From Bradyrhizobium sp. SK17 (GTDB lineage: Bacteria > Pseudomonadota > Alphaproteobacteria > Rhizobiales > Xanthobacteraceae): 64,000 nt of DNA. The translations under genes were made by a program, and so were the position numbers. Where the stretch lies: contig NZ_CP025113.1 of NCBI RefSeq assembly GCF_002831585.1, positions 1,116,001-1,180,000 of the forward strand, given 5' to 3'. The notes beneath the pieces were generated by a model. That model saw only the letters and a program-made list of their open reading frames with translations, had not been told where the DNA came from and ran no database searches. Below, piece by piece: positions 55,757 through 64,000 of the stretch (position 1 is the stretch's first letter; each line of letters starts with the position of its first letter).

Positions 55757-58456
55757 ATGGTTGATACCAAGACCCCTGGCGACAAAACTCTGAGTGTCCC
55801 GAGCAAGACGTTGTCGCTGAAGCCGCGCGTCGAGACGGGCACCGTGCGCCAGAGCTTCAGCCACGGCCGGACCAAGCAGGTCGTGGTCGAGAAACGGGGC
55901 AAGCGCCGCATCGGCGGCGATGGCCCGGGCGAGACGCATGCGCCGGAACCCGTGGTTGCAAAGCCCGCGCCGCCCGCACCCCGGCCGCCGATGGGCCGCC
56001 CCTCCGGACCGCCTGCCGGCCAGCAGCAGCGCAACACCCGCTCCGGCGTGGTGCTGCCGACCCTGACCGAAGACGAGCGTTCCGCGCGGGCCAGCGCGCT
56101 CGCCGATGCGCGGCAGCGCGATATCGAGGAGCGCCGCCAGGCCGAAGAGGAAGCCAAGCGCCGCGCCGTCCGCGAAGCTGCCGAGAAGGCCGAGCGCGAG
56201 GCCGCCGAGGTCCGCCGCAAGGCTGAGGACGAGCGCCACCGCCACGAGGAAGAGGCCAAGCGGAAGGCCGAGGTCGAGGCCAAGCGCCGCTTCGGCGAAG
56301 GCGAGGCCAAGCCCGGCGCGGCGCCCGCCGCCGCACCGGCCAGGCCCGCGGCACCCGCACCTGCATCCGCTCCGGCCGCCCGTGCGCCCGCCGCACGCCC
56401 GGCGACCACGACAACCGCGCGCACGCCAGCCTCCGCGCCGCGGCCAGCCGCGGTTGCGGCCGGGCCCGACGAGGACGAAGGTCCGCGCATGGTGCGCCGC
56501 CCCGGCGGCGCCGTGCGCCCCGTCGCGGCCCCGAAGACCACCCACAAGCCTGGTCCGCAGAAAGAGCGCGGCCGCCTCACCCTGACCACGGCGCTCAACG
56601 CCGACGACGTCCGCGAGCGTTCGATCGCCTCGTTCCGCCGCCGCACCCAGCGCCTGAAGGGGCACGCGTCGAACGAGCCCAAGGAAAAGCTGATCCGCGA
56701 AGTCATCATCCCGGAAGCGATCACGATCCAGGAACTGGCGAACCGCATGTCGGAGCGCGCGGTCGACGTCATCCGCATGCTGATGAAGCAGGGCGCGATG
56801 CACAAGATCACCGACGTGATCGATGCCGACACCGCGCAGCTGATCGCCGAAGAGCTTGGCCACAGCGTCAAGCGCGTCGCCGCGTCCGACGTCGAAGAGG
56901 GCCTGTTCGACGTCGTCGACAATTCCACCGACACCGAGCCGCGTTCGCCTGTCGTCACCGTCATGGGTCACGTCGACCACGGCAAGACCTCGCTGCTCGA
57001 CGCGCTGCGCCACGCCAACGTGGTGTCGGGCGAAGCCGGCGGCATCACCCAGCATATCGGCGCCTACCAGGTGCTGTCGCCCGAGAGCGGCACCAAGATC
57101 ACCTTCATCGACACGCCCGGCCACGCCGCGTTCACCGCGATGCGCGCCCGCGGCGCCAAGGTCACCGACATCGTCGTGCTGGTGGTCGCGGCCGATGACG
57201 GCGTGATGCCGCAGACGATCGAAGCGATCAACCACGCCAAGGCGGCCAAGGTGCCGATGATCGTGGCGATCAACAAGATCGACAAGCCCGATGCGCGGCC
57301 GGAGCGCGTGCGCACCGAATTGCTGCAATACGAGGTGCAGGTCGAATCGCTCGGCGGCGACGTCGTCGACGTCGAGGTCTCGGCCAAGAACAAGACCAAT
57401 CTCGACAAGCTGCTCGAGATGATTGCGCTGCAGGCCGAAATCCTCGACCTGAAGACCAATTCGGAGCGTCCGGCGGAAGGCACCGTGATCGAAGCCAAGC
57501 TCGATCGCGGCCGTGGGCCGGTCGCGACCGTGCTGGTCCAGCGCGGCACGCTGCGCGTCGGCGACATCATCGTGGCCGGCGCCGAGATGGGCCGCGTCCG
57601 CGCGCTGATCTCCGATCAGGGCGAGAATCTCGAAGAAGCCGGCCCCTCGGTGCCGGTCGAGGTGCTCGGCTTCAACGGGCCGCCGGAAGCCGGCGACCGT
57701 CTCGCCGTGGTCGAGAACGAAGCCCGCGCCCGTCAGGTCACGAGCTATCGTGCGCACCAGAAGCGCGAGAACGCCGCTGCCTCGATCTCCGGCATGCGCG
57801 GCTCGCTCGAGCAGATGATGTCGCAGCTGAAGACCGCGGGCCGCAAGGAGTTCCCGCTGATCGTCAAGGCCGACGTGCAGGGCTCGCTGGAAGCGATCCT
57901 GGGCTCGCTCGAGAAGCTCGGCACCGACGAAGTCGCCGCCCGCATCCTGCATGCCGGCGTCGGCGGCATCTCGGAGTCCGACGTCACGCTGGCGGAAGGC
58001 TTCAACGCCGCGATCATCGGCTTCTCGGTCCGCGCCAACAAGGAAGCGGCAGCCGCGGCCAAGCGCAACGGCATCGAGATCCGCTACTACAACATCATCT
58101 ACGATCTCGTGGATGACATCAAAAAGGCGATGTCCGGCCTGCTCGCGCCCACGCTGCGCGAAACCATGCTGGGCAACGCGCAGATCCTGGAAGTGTTCAA
58201 CATTTCCAAGGTCGGCAAGGTCGCGGGTTGCCGCGTCACCGACGGCACCGTGGAACGCGGCGCCAACGTTCGCCTGATCCGCGACAACGTCGTGGTGCAC
58301 GAAGGCAAGCTGTCGACGCTGAAGCGCTTCAAGGATGAAGTGAAGGAAGTGCAATCCGGCCAGGAGTGCGGCATGGCCTTCGAGAACTACGGCGACATGC
58401 GTGTCGGCGACGTGATCGAGTGTTACCGCATCGAGACGATCCAGCGCTCTCTGTAA
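55757..58456 (+). CDS. infB: Translation initiation factor IF-2
   Basis: An 899-residue IF-2, the GTPase that brings initiator tRNA to the 30S subunit. An alanine/proline/lysine-rich N-terminal region (to about residue 320) contains a charged [26 protein letters not shown] coiled coil. The G domain has [14 protein letters not shown] (G1), [12 protein letters not shown] (G2), [11 protein letters not shown] (G3) and NKIDKPDA (G4); later EF-II, IF2 domain III and the C-terminal domain with [18 protein letters not shown]. Length as in other Bradyrhizobium-type IF-2. Follows ylxR by 110 bases. Confidence 0.97.
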   Translation: MVDTKTPGDKTLSVPSKTLSLKPRVETGTVRQSFSHGRTKQVVVEKRGKRRIGGDGPGETHAPEPVVAKPAPPAPRPPMGRPSGPPAGQQQRNTRSGVVLPTLTEDERSARASALADARQRDIEERRQAEEEAKRRAVREAAEKAEREAAEVRRKAEDERHRHEEEAKRKAEVEAKRRFGEGEAKPGAAPAAAPARPAAPAPASAPAARAPAARPATTTTARTPASAPRPAAVAAGPDEDEGPRMVRRPGGAVRPVAAPKTTHKPGPQKERGRLTLTTALNADDVRERSIASFRRRTQRLKGHASNEPKEKLIREVIIPEAITIQELANRMSERAVDVIRMLMKQGAMHKITDVIDADTAQLIAEELGHSVKRVAASDVEEGLFDVVDNSTDTEPRSPVVTVMGHVDHGKTSLLDALRHANVVSGEAGGITQHIGAYQVLSPESGTKITFIDTPGHAAFTAMRARGAKVTDIVVLVVAADDGVMPQTIEAINHAKAAKVPMIVAINKIDKPDARPERVRTELLQYEVQVESLGGDVVDVEVSAKNKTNLDKLLEMIALQAEILDLKTNSERPAEGTVIEAKLDRGRGPVATVLVQRGTLRVGDIIVAGAEMGRVRALISDQGENLEEAGPSVPVEVLGFNGPPEAGDRLAVVENEARARQVTSYRAHQKRENAAASISGMRGSLEQMMSQLKTAGRKEFPLIVKADVQGSLEAILGSLEKLGTDEVAARILHAGVGGISESDVTLAEGFNAAIIGFSVRANKEAAAAAKRNGIEIRYYNIIYDLVDDIKKAMSGLLAPTLRETMLGNAQILEVFNISKVGKVAGCRVTDGTVERGANVRLIRDNVVVHEGKLSTLKRFKDEVKEVQSGQECGMAFENYGDMRVGDVIECYRIETIQRSL

Positions 58457-58510
58457 GTCCAAATCTTACGAAGCGCAGATCTTACTAGGCGTTGGATCCA
58501 TTTAACTGAA

Positions 58511-58554
58511 AATGCGCCGACGTGGCCGGACTTTGGTCCGGCCACCAGCGCATT
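58511..58554. repeat. Two-level hairpin between infB and rbfA
   Basis: Outer arms AATGCGC and GCGCATT enclose a perfect 10-bp stem GTGGCCGGAC / GTCCGGCCAC with a TTTG loop. It sits 55 bases after infB and 78 before rbfA. No T-run follows, so it may be an RNase or stability element rather than a terminator. Confidence 0.55.
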
Positions 58555-58631
58555 GCCCGATTGAAAGCAAAGTCAGGACATTGATGCCCGCGGCCATCGG
58601 CCTGCGGGCGCGACGGTTTTGGAAGAAGGTC

Positions 58632-59045
58632 ATGCCCCGTCAAAAGAAGAGTTCCAGTCCCGGCGGCTCGCAACGTCAGCTGCGCGTCGGCGAAACGGTT
58701 CGCCATGCGGTTGCCGAGATTCTGTCGCAGGGTGAGGTCCACGATCCCGATCTCGAAGGCCACATCATCACCGTTCCCGAGGTGCGTATGTCGCCGGACC
58801 TGAAGCTCGCGACGATCTACGTGATGCCGCTCGGCGGCCGCGACACCGACACGGTGATATCGGCGCTCGAGCGCAACAAGAAGTTCCTGCGCGGCGAGAT
58901 TGCGCACCGCGTCAACCTGAAATTTGCACCCGACATTCGCTTCCGCGTCGACGAGCGGTTCGACGAGGCGGCGCGCATCGAGAAACTACTGCGGACACCT
59001 GCGGTGCAGCGAGACCTTGCACCCGATTCGGACGACGAGGAATGA
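58632..59045 (+). CDS. rbfA: 30S ribosome-binding factor RbfA
   Basis: A 137-residue RbfA with the KH-like core: [53 protein letters not shown] and [37 protein letters not shown] are the two hallmark parts. It binds immature 30S subunits. The true start is ATG 58632 (MPRQKKSSS); the upstream frame from 58512 lacks support and overlaps the hairpin region. GAAGAAGGTC is the ribosome binding site. The last codon overlaps truB. Confidence 0.95.
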   Translation: MPRQKKSSSPGGSQRQLRVGETVRHAVAEILSQGEVHDPDLEGHIITVPEVRMSPDLKLATIYVMPLGGRDTDTVISALERNKKFLRGEIAHRVNLKFAPDIRFRVDERFDEAARIEKLLRTPAVQRDLAPDSDDEE

Positions 59046-60151
59046 CTGTGATGACGACCAACGGCGTGATCGACGCGAACGATGCCGACGTGCGCGACGC
59101 TGAGCGGGACACTTTCGCCGGCCAGCGCACCGATGATGCGCGCCGCACCAACAACGACCCGCGCCAGAAGCAGGGCAGGCCGAACCAGCAGCCGCGCCGC
59201 GACAAGCGCGACGTCCATGGCTGGGTCGTGCTGGACAAGCCGATCGGCATGACCTCGACGCAGGCGGTTGCCGTGCTCAAGCGCCTGTTCCAGGCCAAGC
59301 GCGCCGGCCACGCCGGCACCCTCGATCCGCTCGCCTCCGGCGGCCTGCCGATCGCGCTCGGCGAAGCCACCAAGACGGTGCCGTTCGTGATGGACGGCCG
59401 CAAGCGCTACCGCTTCACCGTGAGCTGGGGCGAGGAACGCGACACCGACGACACCGAGGGGCGGCCGGTCCGGACCAGCGAGAACCGGCCGAGCGCCGAT
59501 TCGATCCGTGCCCTGCTGCCGCGCTTCACCGGGGTGATCGAGCAGATCCCGCCGCAATATTCGGCCATCAAGGTGCAGGGCGAGCGGGCCTATGATCTGG
59601 CGCGCGACGGCGAGACCGTGGAACTGAAGCCCCGCCCGGTCGAGATTCACGAATTAACCCTTGTGGAACATGGAGATAACGGCCAGTCCGTGTTCGAGGC
59701 CGAATGCGGCAAGGGAACCTATGTCCGGGCCCTGGCCCGCGATATGGGCCGGATTCTGGGCTGTTTCGGCCATATCAGTGCGCTGCGGCGGACCCTTGTC
59801 GGTCCGTTTACCGAAGCGGACATGATTCCGCTGGAACAGTTGGAGGCTTTATGCAATAGAGCCGCGTCTGGCGAGGGCAGCCTCGCCGACGCGCTTTTGC
59901 CCGTTGAGACCGCGCTGGACGACATCCCGGCACTGGCCGTCACACGGGCTGATGCGGCAAGGCTCCACAGGGGCCAGGCCGTTTTGTTGCGCGGACGGGA
60001 TGCGCCCAATACCAGCGGCACAGTCTATGTCACGGTGGCAGGCCGACTTCTCGCGCTTGCCGAAATTGGCAATGGCGAACTCATCCCCAAGCGCGTGTTC
60101 AACCTGAACGGACTGACTGCCGGTCCGGCTCGCAACGATGAAAGTAACTGA
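59042..60151 (+). CDS. truB: tRNA pseudouridine(55) synthase TruB
   Basis: A 369-residue TruB, which makes pseudouridine 55 in the T-loop of tRNAs. The catalytic Asp is in [23 protein letters not shown], and [26 protein letters not shown] is the second conserved stretch. A basic N-terminal leader of about 55 residues precedes the core, [19 protein letters not shown]. Start ATG 59042 overlaps rbfA; ATG 59051, nine bases on, also has GAGG upstream. C-terminal PUA-like tail is present. rpsO begins 2 bases after it stops. Confidence 0.95.
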   Translation: MTVMTTNGVIDANDADVRDAERDTFAGQRTDDARRTNNDPRQKQGRPNQQPRRDKRDVHGWVVLDKPIGMTSTQAVAVLKRLFQAKRAGHAGTLDPLASGGLPIALGEATKTVPFVMDGRKRYRFTVSWGEERDTDDTEGRPVRTSENRPSADSIRALLPRFTGVIEQIPPQYSAIKVQGERAYDLARDGETVELKPRPVEIHELTLVEHGDNGQSVFEAECGKGTYVRALARDMGRILGCFGHISALRRTLVGPFTEADMIPLEQLEALCNRAASGEGSLADALLPVETALDDIPALAVTRADAARLHRGQAVLLRGRDAPNTSGTVYVTVAGRLLALAEIGNGELIPKRVFNLNGLTAGPARNDESN

Positions 60152-60153
60152 CG

Positions 60154-60423
60154 ATGTCGATTACCGCCGAACGCAAAGCGGAAGTCATCAAGACGAATGC
60201 CAACAAAGCCGGCGACACCGGCTCGCCCGAGGTCCAGGTCGCGATCCTGTCGGAACGCATCAATAACCTCACCGAGCACTTCAAGAGCCATGTGAAGGAC
60301 AACCATTCACGCCGCGGCCTCCTGAAGCTCGTGTCGACGCGTCGTTCCCTGCTTGACTACATCAAGCGCAAGGACGAGGCGCGCTACAAGGCGCTGCTCG
60401 AGAAGCACAACATCCGTCGTTGA
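60154..60423 (+). CDS. rpsO: Small ribosomal subunit protein S15
   Basis: The usual 89-residue S15. It begins [18 protein letters not shown] and contains [41 protein letters not shown] and [21 protein letters not shown], i.e. the 16S rRNA helix 22/20 binding regions. S15 organises the central domain of 16S rRNA. Starts 2 bases after truB, so probably coupled. A GC hairpin with T4 follows 11 bases after the stop. Confidence 0.98.
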   Translation: MSITAERKAEVIKTNANKAGDTGSPEVQVAILSERINNLTEHFKSHVKDNHSRRGLLKLVSTRRSLLDYIKRKDEARYKALLEKHNIRR

Positions 60424-60434
60424 TATTGAGAAGC

Positions 60435-60460
60435 ACGCGCGCGCGGTTCGCGCGCGTTTT
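60435..60460 (+). terminator. Intrinsic terminator-like hairpin between rpsO and pnp
   Basis: ACGCGCG and CGCGCGT make a stem with a CG-rich loop, followed by TTTT. Because pnp is in the same operon in most bacteria, this would attenuate rather than fully stop transcription. Confidence 0.6.
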
Positions 60461-60741
60461 CGCATGGTCGTCCGCGAACTCGGACTTTCGAATTGCCGAA
60501 AGATGATCATGCGCAACAGCATGGCGGTCACGCCATGCACACTAGCGTCCAGCAGCAATCCGGCCGCTGGACCGGGCAAGATGCCCAGATGACCGAAAGG
60601 ATGGACGCCATCCGAAATCCAGGGACCATGGCAGGATCGCCGGATGCTGATCGCGACACGCGCGTCAGTGTCTCGCCGTCTTGGCATGGTCTTTGTGTTT
60701 CAGGGCACCGTGCTTTCGTGAAACCATGAAAGACAACCGAA
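60461..60741. other. Gap between rpsO and pnp
   Basis: About 280 bases without a supportable gene. It should hold a pnp promoter, but no convincing -35/-10 pair is visible. The pnp leader in enterobacteria forms a stem-loop cut by RNase III for autoregulation; no comparable perfect long hairpin was found here, only short GC stems. Confidence 0.4.
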
Positions 60742-63090
<2,349 letters not shown>

Positions 63091-63111
63091 GCTTCAGGTC
63101 AGGAGGAACCG

Positions 63112-63846
63112 ATGTCACCGATATCCCGACGCCATCTCATGCTTGCGGCAACCACGGCTGCCGCGGTCGCGGCGGCGCCACGCCTCGCGCTGGCCCAGAC
63201 CGCTGCGCAAGCTCCAGCCGGACCCTTCAAGGTCGATCCGTTGACCTATCCAACCAATGCGCTGGAGCCGCATATCGATGCCAAGACGATGGAGATCCAT
63301 CACGACCGGCATCACCAGGCCTATGTCACCAACCTCAACACTTTCGCCAAGGATCATCCGCAGATCGCCGAGAAGCCGGTCACCGACGTGCTCGCCAATC
63401 TCGGCGGCGTGCCGGACGCGATCCGCACCGGCGTGCGCAACAACATGGGCGGCCACGCCAACCACACGATGTTCTGGCAGATCATGGGACCGAATGGCGG
63501 CAAGCCCGACGGCGAGGTGCTGTCGGCGATCGACCGCGATCTCGGCGGCATGGAGAAATTCCAGACCGATTTCAACGCTGCCGGTGGGCGCGTGTTCGGC
63601 TCCGGATGGGTGTTCGTCACCGTCACCAAGGATGGCAAGCTCGCGATCGAGACGCGGCCCAACCAGGACAATCCGATCATGGACGGCAAGCGCGCGCTGC
63701 TCGGCAACGACGTCTGGGAGCACGCCTATTACCTGACCTATCAGAACCGCCGGCCGGATTACCTCAAGGCGTGGTGGAACACGGTGAACTGGAAAGCCGT
63801 GGCCGAGCGTTATGCGGCAGCCAAGGCCGGCACGCTCGGCGTATGA
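63112..63846 (+). CDS. sod: Exported Fe/Mn superoxide dismutase
   Basis: A 244-residue Fe/Mn-type SOD. The core has ALEPHIDAKTMEIHHDRHHQAYVTNLN, GGHANHTMFWQIM and NDVWEHAYYLTYQNRRPDYLK, which supply the three His and one Asp that bind the metal. Unusually, residues 1-28 form a twin-arginine-like signal (SRRHLMLAATTAAAV, then ALAQ), so the enzyme is probably moved to the periplasm folded. AGGAGG is 7 bases before ATG. Standing after pnp, with its own hairpin terminator 42 bases past the stop. Mn or Fe preference cannot be read safely. Confidence 0.92.
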   Translation: MSPISRRHLMLAATTAAAVAAAPRLALAQTAAQAPAGPFKVDPLTYPTNALEPHIDAKTMEIHHDRHHQAYVTNLNTFAKDHPQIAEKPVTDVLANLGGVPDAIRTGVRNNMGGHANHTMFWQIMGPNGGKPDGEVLSAIDRDLGGMEKFQTDFNAAGGRVFGSGWVFVTVTKDGKLAIETRPNQDNPIMDGKRALLGNDVWEHAYYLTYQNRRPDYLKAWWNTVNWKAVAERYAAAKAGTLGV

Positions 63847-63887
63847 GCCGGTAAGGCTCGCTGGCCGCGAACGGATGCGCTAGATTT

Positions 63888-63922
63888 GAAGGCCTCACGA
63901 GATGATCGTGAGGCCTTCCTTG
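63888..63922 (+). terminator. Terminator after the superoxide dismutase gene
   Basis: Perfect 13-bp stem GAAGGCCTCACGA / TCGTGAGGCCTTC with a GATGA loop, followed by CTTG. U-tract is poor, but stem strength and position 42 bases past the stop favour termination. Confidence 0.75.
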
Positions 63923-63960
63923 TGATTGGAATTCCGTGGCCGTGCCCGAAGGAGGCGACG

Positions 63961-64000
63961 ATGGCCCTGCCGACAATCCGCCCTGGCCGCCCCGACGAGT
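63961..64000 (+). CDS. 5' end of a gene, possibly GNAT acetyltransferase (truncated)
   Basis: GGAGGCGACG precedes ATG 63961, which opens MALPTIRPGRPDE before the window ends. Thirteen residues are too few to identify a family; the TIRPGRPDE start is common at the N-terminus of GNAT acetyltransferases. The excellent ribosome binding site makes a real gene likely. Confidence 0.55.
   Translation, partial: MALPTIRPGRPDE

Noticed and set aside
55469..58462. Minus-strand open frame of 997 residues opposite infB
   Set aside because: A shadow of the infB codon pattern; no domain is recognisable, and both ends lie at the edges of infB.

Overview
The window is one stretch of an alphaproteobacterial chromosome. 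GC content is high, coding is dense, and proteins and gene order match the Bradyrhizobium/Rhodopseudomonas branch of Rhizobiales (origin-side dnaN-recF-gyrB; tsaB-rimI-fur-miaB-phoH-ybeY-tlyC-lnt; rimP-nusA-ylxR-infB-rbfA-truB-rpsO-pnp). The genus is inferred from similarity recalled by eye, not from a search. No rRNA, tRNA, CRISPR array, prophage or complete insertion sequence was seen.

Layout. 1-5 kb: the 3' part of dnaN, a small DUF559 nuclease-like gene framed by inverted palindromic repeats, recF and gyrB. 5-11 kb: a drug- and envelope-related stretch with an APH(3')-like phosphotransferase, a MurA homologue with Asp at the usual active-site Cys, a MATE exporter overlapping a DUF2867 gene, an HCCA-isomerase-like thioredoxin-fold protein and a FUSC-type membrane protein on the other strand. 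11-24.6 kb: single metabolic genes (MmgE/PrpD, DUF1330, serine hydrolase, membrane-anchored AraC regulator, GNAT, pirin, SAICAR synthase, zinc alcohol dehydrogenase, crotonase, MetX-like hydrolase) and a SulP-STAS-cyclic-nucleotide-binding fusion transporter.

24.6-29.4 kb looks like a small amino-acid or amine utilisation module: DAO-type flavoprotein, GntR/FCD regulator, divergent solute-binding protein and a succinate-semialdehyde dehydrogenase. 29.5-34.6 kb: a small unknown gene, a second serine hydrolase, an acyl-CoA synthetase and an adenosine-kinase-like sugar kinase. From 34.8 kb on, housekeeping genes dominate: murJ, trpS, a universal stress protein, nfuA, then the tight tsaB-to-lnt run (tRNA modification, ribosome maturation, metal regulation, lipoprotein acylation), a PraR/PhrR-like HTH regulator, an M20 peptidase and trmB. 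Two opposite-strand genes (PhyH dioxygenase, DUF2336) separate these from the transcription/translation operon rimP to pnp. The window closes with an exported superoxide dismutase and the first codons of another gene.

Intergenic DNA is rich in palindromic repeat families: at least three are present in two or three copies here, nearly always just after stop codons. The points most worth checking are the repeat-framed DUF559 unit, a probable 2-nt frameshift at the 3' end of pnp that carries the reading frame through its own terminator, a promoter-plus-terminator leader before rimP, and the Cys-to-Asp MurA homologue.
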